This document shows, piece after piece, positions 50,757 through 59,674 of a DNA stretch of 64,000 nt. Each line of letters begins with the position of its first letter. Positions within the stretch are counted from its first letter, which is position 1. The translations under genes were made by a program, and so were the position numbers. The stretch is from Candidatus Roseilinea sp. (GTDB lineage Bacteria; Chloroflexota; Anaerolineae; J036; Brachytrichaceae). Location: contig AP024676.1 of the NCBI GenBank assembly GCA_025998955.1, positions 1,674,001 through 1,738,000 of the forward strand. Direction: 5' to 3'. The notes beneath the pieces were generated by a model, which saw only the letters and a program-made list of their open reading frames with translations, was not told where the DNA came from and ran no database searches.

Positions 50757-51668
50757 TTACCTCACATCTTTCTTATCGTCAATAGGGCGGATGAGCAGGC
50801 CGTGTTCGGTCTCCTCGATCACCGCGCGCCGCCCAATGCCCTTCTTCTCACGCAATTCGCGCGGAAGCTGTAACCGGCCGGCGGCATCTACGACCGCCAT
50901 CTCGACCAGCTCGTGCTCCGCTGCTTCGGCGCGCTCCGCCATGCCCACCAGCGCTGCCTCGATGCTTTCGGCGCTGCGTGCCTGACGCACGATCTCGCTG
51001 CTCGTTCGGCCGTCGCGAATCGCCACCACGCGCCCTACCTCTTCGGCGATGCGCGCATCGTGCGAGACGATCAGCACCGTGATTTTGTCCAGTTCGGCTA
51101 GCTCACGGAAGAGGGCGAAGATCGCGCGCGCGGTCTGTGTGTCCAGCTCACCGGTCGGCTCGTCAGCCAGCAGCAGTTGCGGGTTATTCGCCAGCGCCAC
51201 CGCGATCGCCACGCGCTGCTGCTCGCCACCCGAAAGCTGGCTCAGCCGATGCGACCGGCGATGCTCCAATCCGACGCGGGCCAGCAACTCGCGCGCTCGC
51301 TCGCGGCGCGCCCGGGCGCCGCTCAGCAACATGGGCATCTGCACGTTCTCCTCTGCCGTCATGTATGGCAATAGATTGCGCGAGACTTGCTGCCATACGA
51401 AGCCCACCATATCTCGACGATAACGATCGAGTTGCCGGTTGCTCATGCGCAACAAGTCTTTGCCGCCCACGATCGCCCTGCCCGCAGAAGGGCGATCCAA
51501 GCCGCCGAGGATGTTCATCAGCGTGGACTTGCCCGAGCCGGACGCGCCGATGATGGCTGTGCACTCGCCCTTCTCGACCGTCAGATCCAGCCCCTGCAGC
51601 GCGAACACCTCGATGTCGGCTACTTTATAGATTTTGACCAGGTTCTCGCATTGGATGAACGCACACAC
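50757..51668 (-). CDS. ABC transporter ATPase (MacB/LolD type) with AbrB/SpoVT-like tail
   Basis: 303 residues from GTG 51668, which has GAGGAG about 10 bases upstream. The ATPase has Walker A GASGSGKST, signature LSGGEQQRVAIA and Walker B LLLADEPTGELD, close to the MacB/LolD lipoprotein-export group. Residues of about 255-303 (VVDAAGRLQLPRELREKKGI then RAVIEETEHGLLIRP) form a swapped-hairpin AbrB/SpoVT-like domain, normally a DNA-binding or dimerising module. No permease gene is adjacent. It follows the thioredoxin-like gene by 17 bases on the same strand. Confidence 0.82.
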   Translation of the reverse strand: MCAFIQCENLVKIYKVADIEVFALQGLDLTVEKGECTAIIGASGSGKSTLMNILGGLDRPSAGRAIVGGKDLLRMSNRQLDRYRRDMVGFVWQQVSRNLLPYMTAEENVQMPMLLSGARARRERARELLARVGLEHRRSHRLSQLSGGEQQRVAIAVALANNPQLLLADEPTGELDTQTARAIFALFRELAELDKITVLIVSHDARIAEEVGRVVAIRDGRTSSEIVRQARSAESIEAALVGMAERAEAAEHELVEMAVVDAAGRLQLPRELREKKGIGRRAVIEETEHGLLIRPIDDKKDVR

Positions 51669-51685
51669 GATAGGCACACTCCTCT

Positions 51686-52333
51686 TCAGTTCAACCGGTC
51701 GGTCAACGGAGACGCCGCGCTGAGGATGCGACGCCAATATTGCACGGTCAGCCGTCCCCATACAGCGCGCTGTTCCGGCGTAAGCGCATACATCGCTTGC
51801 ATCAAGCGCGTGCGCGTGATGGGCGTCATTTTGACCATCGGCTCGCGCGCGTCCAGGACCTCCGGATGGCTCTCGATCCACGCCGACCGCCGGCGATTCA
51901 TCTCGGCACTCAACTCCGGCAAGCGACACACATGCGCGCCGATCAGTCGCATCTCCTGGGTGTAGAACGCGATGATCGGCAACTTCACCCCAGGATCAGG
52001 CCATAGAGCGATCAGCGATGACACATCCTGCACGATCGCCTGTACGACGTCCGCGTGCGTTGCCGGGCGGAACAGGCGCAACACCAGCTTGCCCACTTCG
52101 ACCGAGAGCCGGCCGATGATCGGTATGTCGCGTAACGCATCGAGATTTGCGTCTTCGGTTGCAACTGCGACGTTGATCTTGGTTGGCAGACTTCGAAAGA
52201 AGGCCAGGTCGTCTGCGCTGAACGCCTCGGTCGCCTTGATGAAGTTCGCTCGAAAGTTCTCTTTGCTCTGAGCGATGGTGGCAATGTACTGATCGAGGCG
52301 CAGGCCCCTTTCGAACTGTTCTAATGTTGTCAT
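51686..52333 (-). CDS. Thioredoxin-fold-like protein without a CxxC motif
   Basis: 215 residues. The N-terminus (TTLEQFERGLRLDQYIATIA) and the order of strands match a group of 'thioredoxin family' proteins, in which a segment of the form EDWCGDALRxxP is expected. Here it reads ATEDANLDALRDIPIIGRL, so the redox cysteine is absent, and the cis-proline strand appears as GVKLPIIAFYTQEM. If the assignment is right, the protein keeps the fold but not the chemistry. There is no signal peptide. The assignment rests on pattern only. It lies upstream of the ABC ATPase gene and in the same direction. Confidence 0.4.
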   Translation of the reverse strand: MTTLEQFERGLRLDQYIATIAQSKENFRANFIKATEAFSADDLAFFRSLPTKINVAVATEDANLDALRDIPIIGRLSVEVGKLVLRLFRPATHADVVQAIVQDVSSLIALWPDPGVKLPIIAFYTQEMRLIGAHVCRLPELSAEMNRRRSAWIESHPEVLDAREPMVKMTPITRTRLMQAMYALTPEQRAVWGRLTVQYWRRILSAASPLTDRLN

Positions 52334-52528
52334 CGCTGATCTTGGATGAGAGGACGATGAGTATAGTCGAATATGCCCCTGCGCAAACCGACTAGAACCA
52401 GACGACGATAGGCGCCTGGCGCGCGTGGAGGTCGAGACAGGCACCGCTTCGGAGCAACGGCCATCGTCCCAGAATCGTGCGTCTCCCGCCGAGCGACGCA
52501 TGCGCGCCTGTGGAATAATGTTTCACAG

Positions 52529-54058
52529 ATGGAACGTCCGCTCAGGTTGGCATGTATTGCTGCATGCGCAACCCTTCTCCTCGCTTGCACGAGCACATCG
52601 AACTCCGAAACACCGATTCCCAACCCCACACCGGCCGCCGCGCCGGCCATCCCATCCGACGTGACGAAGTCGCCGGCGCCGACACCCACCGCGACGCGGC
52701 ATCCGATCCCCGTTGGCACGCCTACGCTCGATCCACCTCGCCTTGTGCGAGCCGGCAACACATTGACCGTGACCTACACCGTGCGGCGCGGTGACACGCT
52801 GAGCGGCATCGCCTATGCCACCGGCACGACACCAGACGAATTGCAACGCCTAAACGGCCTGGGCAATCCGAACGCCCTGCAGGTCGGCCAGCAATTGCTG
52901 ATCCGCCGCCCAATCGAGGGGCATACGCCGTCCATCAAGCTGATTCCCGACAGCGAGCTGGTCAACGGGCCGACAGCCGTCGAATTCGACGCCGCCGCCT
53001 TCGTGGCGCAGCAGGGCGGCTACCTCAGCCGATACACCGAGGTTGTCGCCGGAGAGCTGCTGACCGGGGTGCAGATCGTGCGGCGTGTGTCCGAACAGTT
53101 CAGCGTGCACCCGCGCATCCTGCTGGCCGCGCTGGAATACGTCGGCGGATGGGTGACCCAGGCGCAGCCCGGCGCCGACCAACTGCGCTATCCGCTCGGC
53201 TATAAGCGCACGAACCAAGAGGGCCTGAACGTGCAGTTGAACTGGGCTGCACTGCGCCTGAACGAGGGCTACTACGGCTGGCGTCTGAACACGCGCGGCT
53301 ACGTGCGGCTGGACGACGGCGCCTACCTAGCCATCGGCGAGGGAGTGAACGCGGGAACGGCCGGCCTGCAAAATTACCTCGCGGCGATCAGCACGTCCCT
53401 CGATTGGCCGGCCATTGCCCAGGACGACGGCGAACGCGCATTCATGCGCACCTACCGGCGACTGTTCGGCAACCCTTGGCAGTACGACTTCGGCCCACTC
53501 GTCCCGGACGACCTGCAGCAACCGCCCCTCGTGTTGCCGTGGCGCAAGGGTGAGATGTGGTACTTCACCGGCGGGCCGCACAGCACGTGGGGGCCGGGCA
53601 CGCCCTGGGGCGCGCTGGATTTCACATCGGTCAACGTAGCCGGCTGCACCGAGCTACAGGACTGGGTGACGGCTGTAGCGGATGGCGTAATCACGCGCAG
53701 CGTGCGCGGCGAGGTCGGCCAGTCGCTCGACCCCAGCGGCGACGAACGCGTCGGATGGAGCGTGCTGTATTTGCACATCGGCAGCCGAAACCGCGTTCCG
53801 GCCGGTGCATGGGTGAAGGCTGGCGATCCGATCGGCCATCCTTCATGCGAAGGCGGCCTGGCACAGGCAGCGCACCTCCATTTGGCGCGCAAGTACAACG
53901 GCGAGTGGATCAACGCCCAGGGCGCAGTGCCGTTCGATTTGGAAGGCTGGGTCGCAGTGGAAGGCGCTCGCGAATACAACGGCGCGCTGGTGAAAGGAGA
54001 GCTGCGACGCGAGCCGTGTGAATGCAAATATCCCGACCTGAACGGCATCACGCGATGA
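52529..54058 (+). CDS. Lipoprotein with LysM and M23 peptidase domains
   Basis: 509 residues. A lipobox is present (ATLLLACTS, Cys20), followed by a Thr/Pro-rich linker. A LysM domain follows near residues 88-132 (YTVRRGDTLSGIAYATG, then NALQVGQQLLI), which binds peptidoglycan. A middle region of about 200 residues is unassigned. The C-terminal part from about residue 345 (GGPHSTWGPGTPWGALDF, then WSVLYLHIGSR and AAHLHLARKYNGEW) resembles an M23/LytM zinc endopeptidase, although the usual H-x-G-x-D is here G-A-L-D-F and the H-x-H is AAHLHLA. It would act in cell-wall turnover or be a degenerate regulator of it. Confidence 0.82.
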   Translation: MERPLRLACIAACATLLLACTSTSNSETPIPNPTPAAAPAIPSDVTKSPAPTPTATRHPIPVGTPTLDPPRLVRAGNTLTVTYTVRRGDTLSGIAYATGTTPDELQRLNGLGNPNALQVGQQLLIRRPIEGHTPSIKLIPDSELVNGPTAVEFDAAAFVAQQGGYLSRYTEVVAGELLTGVQIVRRVSEQFSVHPRILLAALEYVGGWVTQAQPGADQLRYPLGYKRTNQEGLNVQLNWAALRLNEGYYGWRLNTRGYVRLDDGAYLAIGEGVNAGTAGLQNYLAAISTSLDWPAIAQDDGERAFMRTYRRLFGNPWQYDFGPLVPDDLQQPPLVLPWRKGEMWYFTGGPHSTWGPGTPWGALDFTSVNVAGCTELQDWVTAVADGVITRSVRGEVGQSLDPSGDERVGWSVLYLHIGSRNRVPAGAWVKAGDPIGHPSCEGGLAQAAHLHLARKYNGEWINAQGAVPFDLEGWVAVEGAREYNGALVKGELRREPCECKYPDLNGITR

Positions 54059-54076
54059 GTGCCTGGCCGGCGAACG

Positions 54077-54991
54077 TTAGCGAATCAAGCTGAGCACGTG
54101 CAGGATGGCATCGCGCGACTCGACCGAACCGGCAGCGATCACGCCGTGCCGCTGAAGGCCGCGCTCGTCTTCGAAGTGCAATCGCGCTGCCGGCATTGCG
54201 CCATACCGCGTCGCCACGTCGAAGAGCTGCACGCGCTTCAACCGACGGACGGCGACCGACCACGGGCTGGCCGGCTCGGCAGATTCGAAGCGCGCCTCGT
54301 GCGGCGTGGCGTTGAACCGGGCGGGGAAGCTGCGCAGCACGAGGTCGTCGAACTGGCGACCCAATTCGCCGAACCACAGCAGCGCGGGAGGATTTGCAGC
54401 CAGGCCGGCGCTCCATGGCAGTGGGATCGCGTAATCCAGTCGTTCGACCAGCCAGGCGATGAGTGCGGCTGCGATCAAGACAATCAGCAGGATCGAACCG
54501 AGCCGGGAGAGCAAATTCGCCAGCACCACGTTTGGCGGATAGCCAACCTGGAGATACAACGTCGGCTGCTGCATTCCCTGACCCAGCATCACCTGCGCCA
54601 CCAGCGTGACATAGGCGGCGGAATCACGCGTAGGCAAGTTCTCATCGGCTACCCAAATTGCATCGGGTGTGCCCGGTGCGATGAGCGGGACGTAGCGGCT
54701 GCCGTACAACTCGAAGCCGCCCAGGTTATAGCTGGTGCGGTACGCACCGGTCGGATCGAGGATGCCGCTCACGCGCACATAGGTATTCACGCTGGCGATG
54801 GAGATATCGCCGATGGCGACGTCGCGGACGATTTGATTTTCAAGCTGTCCGGGGCGGGCGAACAGGGTGAGGCCGAGCGCGATCACGATCAACAGGATGA
54901 ACACCCAGCGGGCGAGGGCGCTCCGCCGCAGACGGTAACAGGCTGCGGCAAACCCATCGAGCACGCGAGCAAGGGCGTTACCACCAGCCAC
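54077..54991 (-). CDS. Membrane protein of unknown function
   Basis: About 304 residues if it starts at GTG 54991, which overlaps the corA stop by 14 bases. Two membrane helices are clear: WVFILLIVIALGLTLFARPG near the N-terminus and LGSILLIVLIAAALIAWLVE in the middle. Between them is an exterior beta-rich region with SVNTYVRVSGILDPTGAYRT and ELYGSRYVPLIAPGTPDAIW. This layout resembles GIDE/E3-like or OB-fold membrane proteins, but I cannot assign a family. It is probably co-transcribed with corA. Confidence 0.6.
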   Translation of the reverse strand: MAGGNALARVLDGFAAACYRLRRSALARWVFILLIVIALGLTLFARPGQLENQIVRDVAIGDISIASVNTYVRVSGILDPTGAYRTSYNLGGFELYGSRYVPLIAPGTPDAIWVADENLPTRDSAAYVTLVAQVMLGQGMQQPTLYLQVGYPPNVVLANLLSRLGSILLIVLIAAALIAWLVERLDYAIPLPWSAGLAANPPALLWFGELGRQFDDLVLRSFPARFNATPHEARFESAEPASPWSVAVRRLKRVQLFDVATRYGAMPAARLHFEDERGLQRHGVIAAGSVESRDAILHVLSLIR

Positions 54992-55979
54992 GCCGGCGAA
55001 TATACAACAGCATCGCAAGCGGCATTCCAAACATGATCCCCATTCCGATGAAGAAGAGCAACCACTTGTGTGCGTCAAAGATCAACTCGATGCTGCTGCC
55101 GAAGAAATTCATGCCGAAGAAGCCGGTGATGAACGTCAGCGGCAGAAACATCAGCGACACGATGGTGAGCGTCTTCATGATGTCGTTCGTGCGATTGGCC
55201 GCCACCGATAGATAGGTGTCCAGCACACCGCCTACCACGTCGCGCAACGATTCGTTCAGATCCACCAGGCGCACGAAGTGGTCGTAGACGTCGCGGAAGT
55301 ACACACGATCTTTCTCGTCTATAACGGCGAAATCGCCGCGCGAGAGCTTGTTGAGCACTTCGCGTTGTGGGCTGAGCACACGCCGCAGATCCAGCACGGC
55401 GCGTTTGAGCCTGAAGATGCGCTCGACCAGGCGGGCGTCCGTCCGCCCGAACACCTCGTCCTGCAAGAGGTCTACGGCCTCGTCCATTTTGTCCATGACC
55501 GGCAGATAGCCGGTCGCGATGGCGTCGCATAGCTCGTAGAGCAAATAGTCCACGCCGCGGCGGGTATGGCGCGCATCACGCTGGGTGACGCGCCACTGTT
55601 GTTCTACGGCGTCGATCTCCTCCGTACGGTATGTCACCAGGTAGTTCGGACCGACAAAGACATCGAGTTCGCGCGTCTCCAGATAATCCTTGCCGTGCTC
55701 GAAGTGAACGGCATGCATGACGATGTAAAGATAGGATCCCCAATCGTCCACCTTGGGCACGTGGGTTTCGATCAACGCATCTTCGATCGCCAGCGGATGG
55801 AACTCGAACACATCGCGCAAAATACACACGGCTTCGGGATGTGCGCCGTTCTCGTTCTCCGGATCGTATACGTCCACCCATACCACGTTGGAGGCATCGG
55901 CGATCATTTCCCGAAGGCCTGCCATATCACAGTTCTCGGTGGGCAATTCACCGTTGCGGCTGCAAAGTATTCGAACCAT
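54978..55979 (-). CDS. corA: CorA family magnesium/cobalt transporter
   Basis: 333 residues, the usual size. The N-terminal alpha/beta funnel domain is followed by long helices and two C-terminal membrane helices. The signature FFGMNFFG (Y/F-G-M-N) lies just after the first one (VSLMFLPLTFITGFFGMNF). The C-terminus is a basic cap (LLYIRRRGWW). CorA takes up Mg2+ as a pentamer. GATAAT lies eight bases before ATG 55979, giving a leaderless-type start. It is divergent from the AmaP-like gene. Confidence 0.95.
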   Translation of the reverse strand: MVRILCSRNGELPTENCDMAGLREMIADASNVVWVDVYDPENENGAHPEAVCILRDVFEFHPLAIEDALIETHVPKVDDWGSYLYIVMHAVHFEHGKDYLETRELDVFVGPNYLVTYRTEEIDAVEQQWRVTQRDARHTRRGVDYLLYELCDAIATGYLPVMDKMDEAVDLLQDEVFGRTDARLVERIFRLKRAVLDLRRVLSPQREVLNKLSRGDFAVIDEKDRVYFRDVYDHFVRLVDLNESLRDVVGGVLDTYLSVAANRTNDIMKTLTIVSLMFLPLTFITGFFGMNFFGSSIELIFDAHKWLLFFIGMGIMFGMPLAMLLYIRRRGWW

Positions 55980-55987
55980 GCCGACAC

Positions 55988-55993
55988 ATTATC
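55988..55993 (-). promoter_or_regulatory. -10 box of a leaderless-type promoter
   Basis: GATAAT on the minus strand, eight bases before the corA start codon. Confidence 0.4.
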
Positions 55994-56057
55994 GCCCTGA
56001 CGAAAATGGATACAATGCACAGCGTCGCCTCTCCAAACGTAGGTGACGCATACGACT

Positions 56058-56771
56058 ATGAATACGTTCAACCGCGTCTTCGTCATCGTCACATTGGGCG
56101 TGCTGCTCATCCTCGGCGCGTTCGCACTGGTGACGCCGGCCGGGTTTCTTGCCCTGATGCAATCCATCGCGAACTGGTTTCGCGGCACGGTGTTCGCTGC
56201 ATATTCGGACACCGGGCGCGTGCTCGTGCGTCTGATTCTGGCGATCATCTGGATAGCACTGATCGGCCTGCTCTTGTGGTGGGAAGTCCGCCGGCCCGGA
56301 TCGCGCAACATCGAGATCGCCCGCTATACCGGCGGCAGCACCATCCGCATCAGCACCGACGCCGTACAAGAAAAGGTCAAGGAGCAGGTGGACGCCATCG
56401 CCGGCGTGATCGAATCCAAAGTGCACGCCACCGGCCGCAACCGAGCGGTGGAGCTGAGCCTGGACGTGTCCGTGACGAAGGACGTGGATCTAGTCGCGAA
56501 AGCCGAAGAAGTCGCCGCTGTGACGCGACAGGTCGTGCAGGATCAACTCGGGCTCAAGCTGGCCGGCAAGCCGCAGGTAGCCATCAAGGCCAAAGCGGGT
56601 AAGCTCGCCATCCCCAAGCCGCTACCGGCCAGGGAACCCGCAGCGGCGCCTGCACCGTTGCTAGCCGAGGAAGAAACGCCTTACCTGCCACCCGCCGTGA
56701 CGGAGGCCGAATACGCACCACCTCCTCCTGCTGCCGCCGACGACAGTCCCGAACCGCAGCGGCTGTCCTGA
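56058..56771 (+). CDS. AmaP-like alkaline-shock-response membrane anchor protein
   Basis: 237 residues from ATG 56058. Two N-terminal membrane helices (residues about 5-30 and 55-78) are followed by a cytoplasmic domain with IRISTDAVQEKVKEQVDAIA and VELSLDVSVTKDVDLVAKAE, then QVVQDQLGL. This matches the AmaP/Asp23 membrane-anchor family, which tethers Asp23-type proteins to the membrane. A Pro/Ala-rich tail of 60 residues is unique to this copy. No asp23 gene is adjacent. It is divergent from corA and upstream of scpB. Confidence 0.75.
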   Translation: MNTFNRVFVIVTLGVLLILGAFALVTPAGFLALMQSIANWFRGTVFAAYSDTGRVLVRLILAIIWIALIGLLLWWEVRRPGSRNIEIARYTGGSTIRISTDAVQEKVKEQVDAIAGVIESKVHATGRNRAVELSLDVSVTKDVDLVAKAEEVAAVTRQVVQDQLGLKLAGKPQVAIKAKAGKLAIPKPLPAREPAAAPAPLLAEEETPYLPPAVTEAEYAPPPPAAADDSPEPQRLS

Positions 56772-56784
56772 GCTGCAACATGAT

Positions 56785-57432
56785 ATGGAAGCTCACGAAC
56801 TTTCGGTCGTTGCCTCTCAGGTTGCAACGACGACTGACAGCACAGAAACGCCCGTCGCACTCTCGCTGGCCGCGCAGTTGGAGAGCCTGCTCTTCGCTGC
56901 GAGCGAGCCGGCAACGCTAAACGCGCTCGCCGCCGCGCTCGACGCGACACCCGGCGAGATCGAAGCGGCGCTCGAAGCGTTGTCTGCGCAGTATCAGGTG
57001 CGCGGCATCCGCCTGCAACGCTTGGGCAATCGCGTGCGGCTGGCGACTGCGCCGGAGATGGCCGAACGCATCCAGAAATTCCTCGGCCTAGAGGAGGTGA
57101 ACCGGCTGTCGCAGGCAGCGCTGGAAACGCTCGCCATCATCGCCTACAACCAGCCGATCACCAAGCCGCAGTTGGAGATGATCCGCGGCGTGAACTGCGA
57201 TGGCGTGATCAACACATTGCTCGCCCGCAACCTGGTGCAAGAATTGGGCCGGGCGGATACGGTCGGCCATCCCATGCGCTACGGCGTCTCGTTCGACTTC
57301 CTCGGCTATTTCGGCCTGCGCGGCGTGCACGAGCTGCCGCCGGTCGAAAAGCTGGACGTCTTGCCAATCCAACGAGACAAGCCGGAGACGCCTCCGACTC
57401 CCGACTCGCCCCTCCCGCCTCCTGACCCCTGA
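56785..57432 (+). CDS. scpB: SMC-ScpA complex subunit ScpB
   Basis: 215 residues. Two winged-helix domains are visible: LAAQLESLLFAASEPATLNA at about residue 28, and SQAALETLAIIAYNQPITKP near residue 105, the ScpB hallmark, followed by GRADTVGHPMRYGVSFDFLGYFG near the end. ScpB dimers work with ScpA and SMC in chromosome compaction and segregation. The last 20 residues are a Pro-rich tail (ETPPTPDSPLPPPDP) encoded by the start of a heptamer-repeat tract. scpA is not in the window. Confidence 0.94.
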   Translation: MEAHELSVVASQVATTTDSTETPVALSLAAQLESLLFAASEPATLNALAAALDATPGEIEAALEALSAQYQVRGIRLQRLGNRVRLATAPEMAERIQKFLGLEEVNRLSQAALETLAIIAYNQPITKPQLEMIRGVNCDGVINTLLARNLVQELGRADTVGHPMRYGVSFDFLGYFGLRGVHELPPVEKLDVLPIQRDKPETPPTPDSPLPPPDP

Positions 57433-57477
57433 CCTCTGACCTCTGATCCCTGATCCCTGACTTCTGACCCCTGACTT
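57422..57477 (-). repeat. Tract of eight 7-bp units across the scpB stop
   Basis: Eight consecutive heptamers of the CTGACCT/CTGATCC kind, the reverse complement of the CAGAAGT family. They begin inside the last codons of scpB and end six bases before the rluB ATG. Confidence 0.93.
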
Positions 57478-57483
57478 CTGCCT

Positions 57484-58254
57484 ATGCGCCTGCAAAAGCT
57501 GCTCGCCCAGTCGGGCTTCGGCGCGCGGCGCAAGTGCGAAGCGCTGATCGCCGCCGGCCGAGTGACGATCAACGGTCAGGTCGCCCAACTCGGCGCGACT
57601 GTCTCGCCTGGCGACGACGTGCGCGTGGACGGCAAGCCCATTGCTCCGCCGGAGGAGAAGATCTACATCGCGCTGCACAAGCCGGTCGGCTATGCTTCCG
57701 ACCGCAGCGACCCGCGCAGCAAGACGGTGTTCGACCTCGTCCGCACGCCATACCAGTTGTTCGCCGTAGGCCGATTGGACAAGGACAGCAGCGGCCTGAT
57801 CCTGCTGACGAACGATGGGGCATTCGCCTACCGCTTGACCCATCCCAAGTTCGAGCACGAGAAGGAGTATCACGTGCTGGTGACAGGCCGGCCGAGCGAA
57901 GCGACGCTGCAACGATGGCGCGCCGGCGTATTGCTGGCGGGTGAGACCAGGCCCACCGCGCCTGCCGACGTGCAGGTGCTGCGCCCTCAGCCGCCCGTCC
58001 CGCCAGAAGCGACCGGCAGCGTCTGGCTGCGCGTGGTCATGCACGAAGGGCGCAAGCGGCAAATCCGGCGTATTGCCAAGCTGTTGGGCCACCCGGTCAT
58101 CCAACTGGTTCGCGTGCGCGTCGGGTGCGTGACGTTGGGTGATCTAAAATCGGGCGAATGGCGCAGGCTGACCGACGACGAGGTGGCAGCGCTGGAGCGA
58201 CGCAACACCGATGGCAGATTCACCCAACCACCCGATTCGCACGATCGCGATTGA
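57484..58254 (+). CDS. rluB: RluB-type rRNA pseudouridine synthase
   Basis: 256 residues. An S4 RNA-binding domain comes first (MRLQKLLAQSGFGARRKCEA), then the synthase domain with the catalytic aspartate in FAVGRLDKDSSGLILLTNDG (near residues 95-114) and the conserved HEGRKRQIRRIAKLLGHPV. The enzyme makes a pseudouridine in 23S rRNA. The N-terminal pair of features and the length fit the RluB/RsuA branch. The last 44 bases overlap the start of cmk, and the gene sits in the common scpB-rluB-cmk order. Confidence 0.94.
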   Translation: MRLQKLLAQSGFGARRKCEALIAAGRVTINGQVAQLGATVSPGDDVRVDGKPIAPPEEKIYIALHKPVGYASDRSDPRSKTVFDLVRTPYQLFAVGRLDKDSSGLILLTNDGAFAYRLTHPKFEHEKEYHVLVTGRPSEATLQRWRAGVLLAGETRPTAPADVQVLRPQPPVPPEATGSVWLRVVMHEGRKRQIRRIAKLLGHPVIQLVRVRVGCVTLGDLKSGEWRRLTDDEVAALERRNTDGRFTQPPDSHDRD

Positions 58255-58966
58255 TGGCCCGGCCGGCGCGGGCAAAAGCACCATCGGCCTCGGCCTGGCC
58301 AGACATCTGGGATTCCTATATTTCGACACCGGCGTGATGTATCGCGCAGTGACGTTGGCGGCTTTGCAGCACAGCATTGCGCCGGACGACGAAGCCGCTG
58401 TGTCGCAACTCGCTGAAAACGTGCTCATCGAGGTCTTGCCCCCACACGTGAACGATGGTCGCCAGTACACCGTCCGCCTGAATGGTGAGGACGTGACCTG
58501 GGCCATCCGGCGCGCCGATGTAGATGCCGCGGTGTCCATCGTGTCGGCCTTTCCGCGTGTGCGACGAGCGATGGTCGCTCAGCAGCGGCGGGTCGCCCAA
58601 AACGGCAACGTCGTGATGGTAGGCCGCGACATCGGCACGGTCGTCATGCCGGACGCCGACCTGAAGATTTACCTGGATGCAACGGTGGAGGCGCGCGCCT
58701 GGCGGCGCTATCGTGAGTTGGAAAGTCGTGGCACGCCGAGCAGCTATGCCGCAGTGCTGGCCAGCATGAAGCAACGTGACGAACTCGACACCTCGCGCGC
58801 AGCCTCACCGCTCCGTCCGGCAGCGGACGCCTTCATCGTAGATTGCACCCACATGGACGCCGACGAGACTCTTGCTCACGTCATCGCGCTGGTGGAAGCG
58901 CAGAACGCAGCCCGCGCCGGCGCACAGGAGCGATCCGTCGTCGCCGCTCGTGCATCCACCGAATGA
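58211..58966 (+). CDS. cmk: Cytidylate kinase
   Basis: 251 residues. The P-loop is IDGPAGAGKSTIGLGLARHL (near residues 14-33), FDTGVMYRAVTLAAL follows, and MVGRDIGTVVMPDADLKIYL is the LID-related part. Cytidylate kinase phosphorylates CMP and dCMP. The N-terminus has about ten more residues than usual if ATG 58211 is used, overlapping rluB by 44 bases. It belongs to the scpB-rluB-cmk-plsC run. The last 30 residues are a low-complexity Ala/Arg tail. Confidence 0.95.
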   Translation: MADSPNHPIRTIAIDGPAGAGKSTIGLGLARHLGFLYFDTGVMYRAVTLAALQHSIAPDDEAAVSQLAENVLIEVLPPHVNDGRQYTVRLNGEDVTWAIRRADVDAAVSIVSAFPRVRRAMVAQQRRVAQNGNVVMVGRDIGTVVMPDADLKIYLDATVEARAWRRYRELESRGTPSSYAAVLASMKQRDELDTSRAASPLRPAADAFIVDCTHMDADETLAHVIALVEAQNAARAGAQERSVVAARASTE

Positions 58967-58969
58967 CAC

Positions 58970-59674
58970 ATGACGCACTCCATGACGCGCACCCCTGGTA
59001 AACAGTCCACGTTCACCCGGCGCTGGAAGTGGAACAAGCGCGCGCCGTTGCGCGGCTTCTACAACGGTTGGCTGCGCGCGTGGTATGTGCTCGGCATGAA
59101 GCATCGCGTCGTCCATCCAGAGCACATGCCGAAGACCGGCGGCGTGATCGTGATGATCAACCACGTCAATTGGGCCGACCCGTTCGTGGTGCTGGCAGCG
59201 CTCGGTCGGCCGATTACGCCGATGGCCAAGGTGGAAGCGTTCGAGGATTGGCGCGTGCGCTGGCTCGTGGCACCTTATGGGGCGATCCCCGTGCATCGCG
59301 GCGCCGTTGACCTGCAAGCCGTCAAATCGGCGACCGAGGTGTTGAACGAGGGCGGCGTTGTGCTCATCTCGCCGGAGGGCACGCGCAGCACAACCGGCGC
59401 GCTGATCCACGGACAGGAGGGCCTGGCCTTCTTGGCAACGCGCACCGGCGCATGGATCGTGCCCGCCGGCATCGTCGGCACGCCGAACATCCTACCTGCG
59501 CTCAAGCGGCTGCGCCGAGCCGAAGTGACAATCACCTTGGGCGAGCCGTTCAAGTTGGATTCGGGCGACGGCAAACTGTCGCGCGAGCGGCTCCAAGCGT
59601 TGACCGACTACGCGATGCGCCGACTGGCTGCCATCCTGCCGGCGCACATGCGCGGCGTATATGCCGACGCATAG
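58970..59674 (+). CDS. plsC: 1-acyl-sn-glycerol-3-phosphate acyltransferase
   Basis: 234 residues (ATG 58982 is an alternative start). The acyltransferase motifs are NHVNWADPFVV (the NHx4D catalytic block) near residues 60-70 and SPEGTRSTTG (the glycerol-phosphate-binding E-G-T-R) near 135-144. PlsC adds the second acyl chain to make phosphatidic acid. It starts three bases after the cmk stop and overlaps the DUF512 gene by 14 bases, so the genes are translated from one mRNA. Confidence 0.92.
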   Translation: MTHSMTRTPGKQSTFTRRWKWNKRAPLRGFYNGWLRAWYVLGMKHRVVHPEHMPKTGGVIVMINHVNWADPFVVLAALGRPITPMAKVEAFEDWRVRWLVAPYGAIPVHRGAVDLQAVKSATEVLNEGGVVLISPEGTRSTTGALIHGQEGLAFLATRTGAWIVPAGIVGTPNILPALKRLRRAEVTITLGEPFKLDSGDGKLSRERLQALTDYAMRRLAAILPAHMRGVYADA

